DNA of 43,801 nucleotides, taken from the NCBI GenBank assembly GCA_902825855.1, contig CADECW010000061.1, positions 1 through 43,801 on the forward strand, read 5' to 3'. Under the pieces are notes generated by a model. The model was not told the origin of the DNA. It searched no databases and saw only the letters and a list, made by a program, of their open reading frames with translations. Positions within the stretch are counted from its first letter, which is position 1; each line of letters starts with the position of its first letter. This stretch comes from an uncultured Rhodospirillales bacterium. Lineage in GTDB: Bacteria > Pseudomonadota > Alphaproteobacteria > Reyranellales > Reyranellaceae. Below, piece by piece: positions 1 to 7,070 of this stretch. The position numbers were made by a program, and so were the translations under genes.

Positions 1-15
1 GTCGACAAGAAGAGG

Positions 16-58
16 TCCCTCGACTGCGCCGCCCTTCGGGCGGCTTCGCTCGGGAGGA
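16..58 (-). terminator. GC-rich imperfect hairpin, possible terminator or REP-like element
   Basis: A perfect 7-bp stem with a 3-base loop (GCCGCCC, 28-34; GGGCGGC, 38-44) sits inside a longer imperfect inverted repeat whose outer arms start with TCC-CTCGA and end with CTCGGGAGGA. It lies 3' of the leftward amidohydrolase gene, where a terminator is expected. There is no T-run on either strand, so intrinsic termination is not demonstrated. It could equally be a dispersed intergenic palindromic repeat. Confidence 0.35.
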
Positions 59-90
59 CGGGAGAATGGCTCATATGCGACAGCCCTTCC

Positions 91-1380
91 TCACGCGACC
101 GACGCCGCCCAACGCGAGCGAGCCGAGGCGATCTCGGGCTTCTTGTAGAAGGTGCCGTCCTTCATCACGGCCAGGATCTTCTTCTGGTCGCGCAGGATGG
201 CGAGGTTGCTCAAGGGATCGCCGTCGACCAGCAAGATGTCGGCGAGGTAGCCGTCCTTGATCTGCCCCAGTTCGGCGCCCTGCATCATGATCTCGGCACC
301 CCACTTGGTGGTCGAGACGATGGCCTCCATGGGCGTAAAGCCGAGATGCTTGACGAAGTATTCGAGATCTCGGGCATTCTCGGTGTGCGGCGTGAAGGCG
401 AAGCCGTAATCGCCGCCCGGCAGGACGCGGATGCCGCGCTTGTGCATCTTCTTCAGCGAGTCGACGGCGGCGGCGATCTCGATCTCGTAGCCCATCTCGA
501 TCGCCTTCTTGCGATCGATGCCCCAAGGCGCCGCGTGGTCCATCATGGCGTAGAGGATGCCGATGCCGGGCGCCACGAAGACACGATCCTTCCTGGCTTC
601 CAGCTGGTCGAGCGCCTCCTCGTCGGTGAAGCTCGCGTGGTAGATGATATCGATGCCGTGCCGCATGGCCTGCTTGATCGATTCGCAGGACCGGGCATGG
701 CACGATACACGCTTGCCGCGCTTCTTGGCCTCGGAGGCTGCGACCGCGACCTCCTCGTCGCTCATCCAGGTCGTCTCGGCCGGCGCGTTGGCGGCGAAAT
801 TGTCGCCGGACAGGTTGAGCTTGATGGTGTCGACGCCGTACTTCAGGAACATGCGCACGGCCTTGCGCATCTCCTCGGGGCCGCTCACCACGACGCCGAA
901 GCTGAACTCGGGGAACGGAAGATGCGGCAGCATCTCGTCGCCCAGCCCGCCAGCCACCGTGATTTCCTGACTGGCTGCCAGATAGCGCGGACCCGGGATC
1001 AGCCCCTCGTTGATGGCGTTGCGGATAACGACGTCGAGCCTCGGCTTGGCGCAAGCGGCGCCGACACAGGAGGTGAAGCCCGCCTCCAGGTAACGCCGCG
1101 CCACGTCGGCCGACCACAGCACGTGCTCCTCCAGCGGCATGCGCTGGATGCCATCGAGCGTCGCCGAATCGTTCCAGGAGAAGTGCGTATGAGCTTCGAC
1201 CATGCCCGGCATCAGCGTGGCGCCGGCGCCATCGATCACCGTCGCCCCGACCGCCGGGATCGAGCGCGTGCCGCGGCCGACGCGCAGGATGCGATTGCCC
1301 TGGACGAGGACGTCGCCGGCGAAAGGCGGCGCGCCGGAGCCGTCGATGACGCGTACGTTGGTGAAGAGCGTGTTTGCCAT
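91..1380 (-). CDS. amidohydrolase family protein (metal-dependent, imidazolonepropionase/prolidase-like)
   Basis: This 429-residue protein has the layout of cytosolic metal-dependent amidohydrolases. A short N-terminal beta part leads into the PGMVEAHTHF segment, whose HxH (H64, H66) is the first metal-binding pair. A candidate bridging lysine follows (TIKLNLSG), then histidines in VSCHARSC and IIYHASF, and the late aspartate in LPGGDYGF. Such enzymes hydrolyse C-N bonds in cyclic amides or N-acyl compounds; the substrate here is unknown. The ATG at 1380 was chosen because GGAGG lies just upstream. A longer reading starting at 1461 would run into the preceding gene. It is the last gene of a leftward operon with an alpha/beta hydrolase (11-base gap) and an FAH-family protein, suggesting stepwise hydrolysis of one organic compound under the adjacent TetR regulator. 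Confidence 0.85.
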   Translation of the reverse strand: MANTLFTNVRVIDGSGAPPFAGDVLVQGNRILRVGRGTRSIPAVGATVIDGAGATLMPGMVEAHTHFSWNDSATLDGIQRMPLEEHVLWSADVARRYLEAGFTSCVGAACAKPRLDVVIRNAINEGLIPGPRYLAASQEITVAGGLGDEMLPHLPFPEFSFGVVVSGPEEMRKAVRMFLKYGVDTIKLNLSGDNFAANAPAETTWMSDEEVAVAASEAKKRGKRVSCHARSCESIKQAMRHGIDIIYHASFTDEEALDQLEARKDRVFVAPGIGILYAMMDHAAPWGIDRKKAIEMGYEIEIAAAVDSLKKMHKRGIRVLPGGDYGFAFTPHTENARDLEYFVKHLGFTPMEAIVSTTKWGAEIMMQGAELGQIKDGYLADILLVDGDPLSNLAILRDQKKILAVMKDGTFYKKPEIASARSRWAASVA

Positions 1381-1391
1381 GGCTACCTCCT

Positions 1392-2177
1392 TCACAAGCG
1401 GCGAGAATAGAAGCGCTTCAGCGCGTCGTTGCACTCGCCGGGTTTCTCGATCGTCGTCCAATGGCCGCAGCGCGGCAGGATTTCCACGCGGGCGCCGGAA
1501 ATGCGTTCGCCGATCAGACGCACGGCCTGCGGCGGCGCGATCGCGTCCTCGTCACCGGTCACCATCAGGGTTGGGCAGGTGATGAGGCTGGGATCGGCCG
1601 GCTGCGCGCCTGCCAGTGCGTCGCACGAGCGTGCATAGCCGTCGGCGCACTGGCGCATCACCGATTCGCGCACCATGGCGACCGCGGCCGGCTGGCGCGT
1701 GCGGGTTTCGCTCGACGTCGCGCCCTGCACGATGCCATCGGCAATCGCCTGCATGCCGGCCTCGCCCTCACTGCGTGCTTTCTCGCCGCGTGCCTTGAGG
1801 CCGGGCCGGGCCGCATCGGGCGGCGACAGCAACGGCCCGAACAGCGCCAGGCTGCGCACCAGCTGCGGCGCGGTTGCGGCAAGATGGAAAGCCACGATCG
1901 TTCCCATCGAATGGGCGACCACGTGCGCGCGCTCGACATGCATGGTCGCACAGACCCGCAGCATGGCCTGGACGTATCGATCGATGGTGAGCGGACCCTC
2001 GACCCTGGCCGAGCGGCCCGAGCCCGGCAGGTCCGGCCGTACGGCTCGATGCCGCATGAAGGTCGGCATGACCGGCATCCAGACGTTGGACGTGCCACCC
2101 AGCCCATGAATCAACAGAACGTCGTCGCCCGCTCCGTCGGTCTCGACGGCGATGCGCTCGACGAATTGTGTGGCCAT
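1392..2177 (-). CDS. alpha/beta fold hydrolase
   Basis: The 261-residue product is a single-domain alpha/beta hydrolase. The oxyanion-hole HGLGGTS loop is at residues 24-30, the nucleophile elbow AHSMG carries Ser90, the acidic residue lies in the GDEDAIAP loop and the histidine in RCGHW near the C-terminus, so the triad looks complete. The sequence resembles 3-oxoadipate enol-lactonase and C-C hydrolase types, but the substrate cannot be told. It starts 7 bases after the FAH-family gene and is followed 11 bases later by the amidohydrolase, so the three are almost certainly co-transcribed. No signal peptide is visible; it is expected to be cytosolic. Confidence 0.87.
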   Translation of the reverse strand: MATQFVERIAVETDGAGDDVLLIHGLGGTSNVWMPVMPTFMRHRAVRPDLPGSGRSARVEGPLTIDRYVQAMLRVCATMHVERAHVVAHSMGTIVAFHLAATAPQLVRSLALFGPLLSPPDAARPGLKARGEKARSEGEAGMQAIADGIVQGATSSETRTRQPAAVAMVRESVMRQCADGYARSCDALAGAQPADPSLITCPTLMVTGDEDAIAPPQAVRLIGERISGARVEILPRCGHWTTIEKPGECNDALKRFYSRRL

Positions 2178-2184
2178 GCCGGTC

Positions 2185-3063
2185 CTATTCGACGGGGTTG
2201 CTGAGCGTACCGATACCTTGGATGTCGATGCGCACGCGGTCGCCGCGGCGCAGGAATTTGGGAGGGTCGAAGCCGATGCCGACTCCGGCGGGCGTGCCGG
2301 TGGCGATGATGTCGCCGGGATAGAGCGTGATGCCGGCCGAGATCGTCGAGATCAGCGTCGGGATGTCGAAGATCAGGTCTTCGGTGGGCGCGTCCTGGCG
2401 CAGTTCGTCGTTGATCCAGCAGCGGACGCGGGTGTGTGCGCCGTCGAGCTCGTTGGTGCAGGCGAGCCATGGACCCATCGGCGCGAAAGTGTCGAGCGAC
2501 TTGCCCAGAAGCCATTGCTGGTGGCGGCGCTGCAGGTCGCGCGCCGTCACATCGTTGACGATGGTGTAGCCCCAGACATGATCCATGGCGCGCGACGGCG
2601 GGATGTTGGTCCCGCTCTTGCCAATCACCACGGCCAGCTCGGCCTCGTAGTCGATCGACGACGAAAGGCCGTCAGGAATGCGGATCGCCGCATCGGGCGC
2701 GATCACGCTCTCGGGCACCTTGGAAAAAATGACCGGGAACTCCGGCACCACTTGCTGCGGCGCGCGCGGGCCGCCGACGCCGCTTGCCGCAAACTCGCTG
2801 GCATGGGCGCGATAGTTCAGACCGACGCAGAAGATGTTGCGACGCGGCACCGGGATCGGCGCGTCGAGCTTGACAGCCGACAAGGGCAGCGCCGCACCGG
2901 AGGCCTTGGGCACCGGGCTGCCCTCGGCCATCGCCTCGACGAGCGCCAGCGCGCCCACGGCATGGGCGCGGTCTCCGAGCGCAAGGGGCGTCACATCGCG
3001 TTCGTCGGCGCTCAGGCGCCCGACATGCCGACGTCCCGCCCACCAGAAGGTGGCAATCTTCAA
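2185..3063 (-). CDS. fumarylacetoacetate hydrolase family protein
   Basis: This 292-residue protein belongs to the FAH family, which hydrolyses or decarboxylates acylpyruvates and 2-oxo-hept-3-ene-dioates in meta-cleavage and related pathways. Visible family signatures are the NYRAHASE stretch, the acidic metal-binding YEAELAVVIG segment, the VWGYTIVNDVTARDLQ motif and the GTPAGVG turn near the end. I chose the TTG at 3063 because a strong GGAAGG precedes it and the protein then begins KIATFWWAG, a typical family N-terminus. The longer reading from an ATG at 3165 adds an unconvincing arginine-rich leader and would run over the palindrome at 3149-3164. It is the first gene of the leftward operon and faces the TetR gene. 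Confidence 0.86.
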   Translation of the reverse strand: MKIATFWWAGRRHVGRLSADERDVTPLALGDRAHAVGALALVEAMAEGSPVPKASGAALPLSAVKLDAPIPVPRRNIFCVGLNYRAHASEFAASGVGGPRAPQQVVPEFPVIFSKVPESVIAPDAAIRIPDGLSSSIDYEAELAVVIGKSGTNIPPSRAMDHVWGYTIVNDVTARDLQRRHQQWLLGKSLDTFAPMGPWLACTNELDGAHTRVRCWINDELRQDAPTEDLIFDIPTLISTISAGITLYPGDIIATGTPAGVGIGFDPPKFLRRGDRVRIDIQGIGTLSNPVE

Positions 3064-3148
3064 CGTTTCCTTCCGACCGGTAGGCGATGGCCAAAAGCCG
3101 GTCATGTTGCTATTTGGTGAAGCTCGCGCGCATCGAGAGGAGAACGCA

Positions 3149-3164
3149 TGAGACGCGCGTCTCA
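3149..3164. promoter_or_regulatory. perfect 16-bp palindrome, probable TetR operator
   Basis: TGAGACGCGCGTCTCA is perfectly self-complementary and lies in the 135-base gap between the leftward FAH-family gene (start 3063) and the rightward TetR gene (start 3199). TetR dimers usually bind such palindromes next to their own gene. On the leftward strand a TTGCAC hexamer lies about 17 bases before TCTCAT, which overlaps the palindrome, so binding could block the operon promoter. Location and symmetry are seen; the cognate regulator is inferred. Confidence 0.6.
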
Positions 3165-3198
3165 CGGATTGTGCAAAGGCTAGGACCGGGGTTGCATC

Positions 3199-3846
3199 GT
3201 GTCAAGGAAAGCCGCGCCCGCACCAACGCACAGCATGACCTTGCCGCCGGACAACGACGCCAAGGCCCTCACCCAGCGCAGGCTCCTGGCCGCGGCCATG
3301 CAGCTGGTGCGCCGCGGCCGAACGCCCTCGGTCGCGGAGGTGGCATTGACCGCGGGCGTGTCGCGGGCAACGGCCTATCGCTACTTCCCCAACCGCAGCA
3401 CGGTGATCGCGGCTGTCGTCGCCGAAAGCCTGGGCCCGGTGCGCAGCTACCAGCCCAACGCGGGCGACGGCGGACAGCGTGTGCGCGAGCTGTTCAGTCA
3501 GACCTTCCCGCGCTTCAAGGAATTCGAGCCGCACATGCGCGCGGCCCTGCAGCTTTCATTGGAGCACGAATCGCTGGAGCGCGTCGGCTTGCTCGAGGAA
3601 CCGCGCTATCGGCGCGGCTTTCGACGCGGCCTGCTGGAACGAGCGGCAGGCCCGTTGCGCCAGCAGCTCGGCCGGCGCCGCTACGAGCGGCTCATGAAAG
3701 CCCTTTCGATCGTTTACGGCATCGAGCCCTACGTCGTTCTGAAGGACATCTGGGGATCGCGCGATCGCGAGGTCGAGGAGATCGCCTGCTGGATCGTCGA
3801 CGCCGTCATCGATGCGGCGCTGCGCGAAGTCGCCAGCAAGGGTTGA
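3199..3846 (+). CDS. TetR/AcrR family transcriptional regulator
   Basis: The 215-residue protein has an N-terminal TetR DNA-binding domain (about residues 25-75): helix RLLAAAMQLVRRG, then SVAEVALTAGVSRATAYRYFPNRSTVIAAV, which contains the recognition helix and its YRYF signature. The rest is the divergent helical ligand-binding and dimer domain. The GTG at 3199 gives the longest reading; an ATG at 3235 (residue 13) is also possible, and neither has a strong ribosome binding site. It is transcribed away from the FAH/hydrolase/amidohydrolase operon and shares a palindromic intergenic site with it, so it most likely represses that operon until the substrate or an intermediate binds. Confidence 0.88.
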   Translation: MSRKAAPAPTHSMTLPPDNDAKALTQRRLLAAAMQLVRRGRTPSVAEVALTAGVSRATAYRYFPNRSTVIAAVVAESLGPVRSYQPNAGDGGQRVRELFSQTFPRFKEFEPHMRAALQLSLEHESLERVGLLEEPRYRRGFRRGLLERAAGPLRQQLGRRRYERLMKALSIVYGIEPYVVLKDIWGSRDREVEEIACWIVDAVIDAALREVASKG

Positions 3847-3909
3847 AGGACAGCCAGGCTCGCTCCGCGCACCTTGCCGACCCGCCGGCAGGCTGGCGAC
3901 CCGGAAAAG

Positions 3910-4386
3910 TCAGAAGCCGAAGTCGCTCAGCCCCGGATGATCATCCGGCCGGCGGCCGAGCGGCCAATGATATTTGCGATCGGCCTCGGCGATCGGATGC
4001 TCGTTGATGCTGGCGATGCGCCGATTCATCAGGCCGTTGGCATCGAACTCCCAGTTCTCGTTGCCGTAGGCGCGAAACCAGAAGCCGTTGTCGTCGCGGT
4101 ATTCGTAGGCAAAGCGCACGGCGATGCGATTGCCGGCGCAGGTCCATAGTTCCTTGATCAGCCGGTAGTCGAGCTCCCTGGCCCACTTGCGGCGCAGGAA
4201 GGCCTCGATCTCGGCGCGGCCGGTGATGAACTCGGCGCGATTGCGCCACTTGCTGTCGGTCGTATAGGCCAGCGCCACGCGCGCCGGGTCGCGGGTGTTC
4301 CACGCATCCTCGGCCATGCGCACTTTCTGCGCGGCGGTCTGCTCGGTAAACGGCGGCAAAGGCGGCCGGGTCGCGGGCTCACTCAT
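3910..4386 (-). CDS. DUF1348 / NTF2-like (SnoaL-fold) family protein
   Basis: A 158-residue protein matching what I recall of the DUF1348 group of the NTF2-like superfamily. It begins with the helical [17 protein letters not shown] segment typical of the fold, followed by [22 protein letters not shown] and a strand-rich half with RFAYEYRD and [15 protein letters not shown]. The small cone fold usually binds hydrophobic ligands; its function is unknown. Its start overlaps the stop of the upstream receiver-only regulator by 4 bases, so it is translated as part of the histidine kinase operon. Why a ligand-binding fold is coupled to a two-component system is not clear from sequence. Confidence 0.82.
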   Translation of the reverse strand: MSEPATRPPLPPFTEQTAAQKVRMAEDAWNTRDPARVALAYTTDSKWRNRAEFITGRAEIEAFLRRKWARELDYRLIKELWTCAGNRIAVRFAYEYRDDNGFWFRAYGNENWEFDANGLMNRRIASINEHPIAEADRKYHWPLGRRPDDHPGLSDFGF

Positions 4387-4769
4387 CCATGTGCTCCCTT
4401 GGTGGCGAGCGCGCGTTCGATGCAGTCGATCATGAGCCCACCATCGAACGGCTTGGCGAAGAAACCGAACGCGCCATCGGCTTCAGCCTGCTGACGCACA
4501 TGATCACGCGGAAAGGCAGTAATCAAAATGACAGGAATGCGATTGCCATTCCCGATAAGATGACGCTGCAGATCGAGTCCGCTCATGCCGGGCATCTGCA
4601 CATCGGTGATGACGCAAGCTGAAGCATGACAAGCCGATGAGGCCAGGAACTCCTCGGCGGAAGCGAAAGTGGCGACACCGAGGTCCAGCGATGCCAGCAG
4701 GTTGCTGAGCGCGTCGCGAACGGCCTCGTCGTCGTCAACGACAGCGACGGTGAGCTTGGAACCGAACAT
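4383..4769 (-). CDS. single-domain response regulator (receiver only)
   Basis: This 128-residue protein is a lone receiver domain with no output domain. The acidic pocket VVDDDE is at residues 10-15, the phosphoacceptor is Asp56 in [11 protein letters not shown], the conserved Thr/Ser switch lies in LITAF and the conserved lysine is in AKPF (about K106). It resembles the receiver half of the FixJ-like neighbour and may have arisen from it. Lone receivers commonly act as phosphate sinks or bind partner proteins. It lies 56 bases downstream of the FixJ-like gene and overlaps the DUF1348 gene by 4 bases. A small inverted repeat lies directly before its start. Confidence 0.9.
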   Translation of the reverse strand: MFGSKLTVAVVDDDEAVRDALSNLLASLDLGVATFASAEEFLASSACHASACVITDVQMPGMSGLDLQRHLIGNGNRIPVILITAFPRDHVRQQAEADGAFGFFAKPFDGGLMIDCIERALATKGAHG

Positions 4770-4773
4770 GCGC

Positions 4774-4789
4774 GGAAACTGCCGTTTCC
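4774..4789 (-). promoter_or_regulatory. inverted repeat next to the start of the receiver-only gene
   Basis: GGAAAC and GTTTCC form a perfect 6-bp stem around a 4-base loop, 4 bases upstream of the ATG at 4769 in the 56-base gap after the FixJ-like gene. In mRNA it would enclose the place where a ribosome binding site is expected, so it might damp translation of the lone receiver. It has no U-run. Function is not shown. Confidence 0.3.
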
Positions 4790-4825
4790 AGCTGTCGAGC
4801 GAAAGCTATACGAACGTTTGCCGCG

Positions 4826-5473
4826 TCACTGCGATTTGTGCAGCCCCAGGATCTCGGCCATGCGCACAAGGTCTGCAAGCGAGCCCGCCCCCATCTTGCG
4901 CATGGCTTGCCCGCGATAGAGCTTCACGGTGATCTCGCTGAGGCCCAGTTCGTGCGCCACCTGCTTGTTCATCAGGCCGCGCGTCACCAGCGTCATGACC
5001 TCGCGCTCGCGCGGCGACAGCCGGCCGTAGCTGTCGCGCACAGCGGAGGTGGCCTGTTGGCTGCTGCGGCGCAGGCGATCGGCCTCGATGGCCCGCGTCA
5101 CGGCGTCGAGCATGTCCTGGTCGCGGAACGGCTTCGTAAGGAAGTCGACGGCGCCGGCCTTCATGGCGCGAACCGACATCGGGATGTCGCCGTGGCCCGT
5201 GATGAAGACGATTGGGATATGGGCATTGGCGCTCGCCAACTTGTTCTGGAAATCGAGCCCGCCCATGCCGGGCAGGCGAACGTCGAGCACCAGGCAACCT
5301 GGCGTATCGGTAGACGCGTCCTTCAGGAACTCCGCCGCGGAGCCGAACAGCTTCACCTCATGGCCAACCGAGCGAAAGAGATTGCTCAAGGCGCTCCTCA
5401 TATCCTCGTCGTCGTCCACCACGAAGACGGTAGGCAGCGGTGCCGCTGGCACCTGTGTCGTTGTACGGCTCAT
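4826..5473 (-). CDS. FixJ/NarL-type response regulator with LuxR helix-turn-helix
   Basis: The 215-residue protein has a receiver domain (about 13-130) with acidic pocket VVDDDED, phosphoacceptor Asp64 in LVLDVRLPGMGG, FITGHGDIPM with the switch Thr, and the TKPF lysine. A linker then leads to a LuxR-type DNA-binding domain: LSPREREVMTLVTRGLMNKQVAHELGLSE, then ITVKLYRGQAMRKMGA. The TGHGDIPMSVRAMKAGAVDFLTKPFR stretch is typical of the FixJ subfamily. Its ATG overlaps the histidine kinase stop by 4 bases, giving a directly coupled cognate pair. Likely targets include its own operon and the divergent RND pump, whose shared intergenic region holds a short palindrome. Confidence 0.93.
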   Translation of the reverse strand: MSRTTTQVPAAPLPTVFVVDDDEDMRSALSNLFRSVGHEVKLFGSAAEFLKDASTDTPGCLVLDVRLPGMGGLDFQNKLASANAHIPIVFITGHGDIPMSVRAMKAGAVDFLTKPFRDQDMLDAVTRAIEADRLRRSSQQATSAVRDSYGRLSPREREVMTLVTRGLMNKQVAHELGLSEITVKLYRGQAMRKMGAGSLADLVRMAEILGLHKSQ

Positions 5474-6909
5474 GCGATGCGCTCCTCGGCAATCGGCAAG
5501 CTGACATGGAAACGGGCGCCGCCTTCCGGCCAGTTGGTTGCCCAGATCCGGCCGCCATGGGCCTCGACGATCGAGCGGCTGATCGATAGCCCCATGCCCA
5601 TCCCGTCGTTGCGCGTGGTGAAGAAGGCATCGAACAGGCGGCCGAGACTGGCGGCATCGATGCCGGGGCCGACGTCACTCACCGTCAGGACGACGGACTG
5701 GGGCTCTTCGGTCGATCGGGCGATATCGATCGCGAGACGACGCGGCCTTGCACTCACGCTGTCCATCGCCTGCATGCCGTTCATCAGGAGATTCATCACG
5801 ACTTGCTGGAGCTGCACGCGATCGCCCTGCACGAGCGGCAGGCCGTCGGCCGCGTTCACGCCGAGCGTGGCGCGATGGCTCTGCAGTTCGCGGCCGATCA
5901 GGAGGGCCACGTCGTTCACGACATCGGCGAGCGATAGCGGGGTATAAGACGGATCGCTCTTGCGCGAGAGGGCGCGCAGCCGGCGCACCACCTCGCTGGC
6001 GCGCTGGCCGTTCTTGATCATATTTTCGACGGATGCACGCGCCTGAGCGACGTCTGGAACGGCGCGCCCCAGCCAGCGCAGGCAGGCCTCGCCGTTGGTG
6101 ACGACGGCGGCCAGCGGCTGGTTGACCTCGTGGGCGATCGAGGCAGTGAGCTCGCCCAGGGTGGCGACGCGCGCAACATGGGCGAGCTCGCGCTGGGCAC
6201 GCAGCAAGCCGTCCTCGACCTGCCGGCGGTCGCTGATATCGTTGTTGGTCTCCAGGATGGCGCCGGCACGGCCGCGACCGTCGCGTTGCAGGGCCCAGCG
6301 GCTGGCGACGACGAGACGCCTGCCGTCGCGGGCCGTATGCACCAACTCGCCTTCCCAGCGCCCGGTCCGCTTCAGCTCCGACATGATGTCGTCGAACGGG
6401 GCGGGGAACTCGGTGTGCAGCAGGTCGGCCGCCTTGCGACCGATCGCCTGTTCCGGCCGCCAGCCGTAAAGCTCGGTCGCGGCCCGATTCCAGTAGGTGA
6501 TGACGTCGTCCTTGTTGCGCACGAAGATCGTGTCGTGCGTGAGATCGAGCAGGCTCGCATGCTCGCGCAACGACGCGATCGTGCCCTGGTGGCGCGCCGC
6601 AAGCGCGCCGGTGATGGCGATCGCCACCAGGCTGATCAGGCAGCGCAGGAAGGGACCGCTTGCCGGATCATGTTCGTGGGTGATGGCGTAACTCAGCACT
6701 GTGAGGGTCGCACAGCCACCGGCCACGATCAGGATGCCCGTGCGGCCGGCGAAGTCCATCGCCAGCAGCACCACGGCCACGTAGAGCACGGCGACGGCGA
6801 TATCGAGCGGCGTCACCGTATCGATGACGAAGATTGCGACGGCAACGATGGCCGCCAACAGCGGCATCAGGAGAGATGGGCGGACGGGTGCTGAGGATAA
6901 TGACAGCAT
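5470..6909 (-). CDS. membrane PAS-domain sensor histidine kinase (FixL-like architecture)
   Basis: This 479-residue kinase has four hydrophobic segments in residues 12-105, a PAS domain (about 115-230, with DTIFVRNKDDVITYWNRAA), a HisKA domain with His260 in TASIAHEVNQP, and a C-terminal ATPase. The ATPase has N-box NLLMNGMQAM (N373; glycine where alanine is commoner), G1 DVGPGI and G2 GMGMGLSIS. The membrane part has little periplasmic loop, so the signal may be sensed in the membrane or by the PAS domain. No conserved heme histidine of FixL could be confirmed. It is the first gene of a four-gene leftward operon and diverges from an RND efflux pair. No strong ribosome binding site precedes the ATG at 6909, so a start a few codons later is possible. 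Confidence 0.91.
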   Translation of the reverse strand: MLSLSSAPVRPSLLMPLLAAIVAVAIFVIDTVTPLDIAVAVLYVAVVLLAMDFAGRTGILIVAGGCATLTVLSYAITHEHDPASGPFLRCLISLVAIAITGALAARHQGTIASLREHASLLDLTHDTIFVRNKDDVITYWNRAATELYGWRPEQAIGRKAADLLHTEFPAPFDDIMSELKRTGRWEGELVHTARDGRRLVVASRWALQRDGRGRAGAILETNNDISDRRQVEDGLLRAQRELAHVARVATLGELTASIAHEVNQPLAAVVTNGEACLRWLGRAVPDVAQARASVENMIKNGQRASEVVRRLRALSRKSDPSYTPLSLADVVNDVALLIGRELQSHRATLGVNAADGLPLVQGDRVQLQQVVMNLLMNGMQAMDSVSARPRRLAIDIARSTEEPQSVVLTVSDVGPGIDAASLGRLFDAFFTTRNDGMGMGLSISRSIVEAHGGRIWATNWPEGGARFHVSLPIAEERIA

Positions 6910-6965
6910 GAGAGAGAGTCTCGCGTTCGCAGGCTATGTGCAACGAGCCGTTGCCCGCCGTCTCT

Positions 6966-6979
6966 CATACTTAGGTATG
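6966..6979. promoter_or_regulatory. short palindrome between histidine kinase and RND pump genes
   Basis: CATAC-TTAG-GTATG is an inverted repeat with two perfect 5-bp arms, in the 161-base region between the divergent kinase (start 6909) and RND (start 7071) genes. LuxR-type response regulators often bind short inverted repeats of this size, so the adjacent FixJ-like protein is a candidate. The rest of the region shows no clear sigma-70 promoter. Binding is inferred only from position and symmetry. Confidence 0.4.
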
Positions 6980-7070
6980 GAGCCATGCACCGCGCGTATG
7001 AATGGGAAAGTCCCGCAGCAAGGCCTCTATTGGCGCCATCCGATCCTCAAGGCAGGGGAACAGGGGCGTC

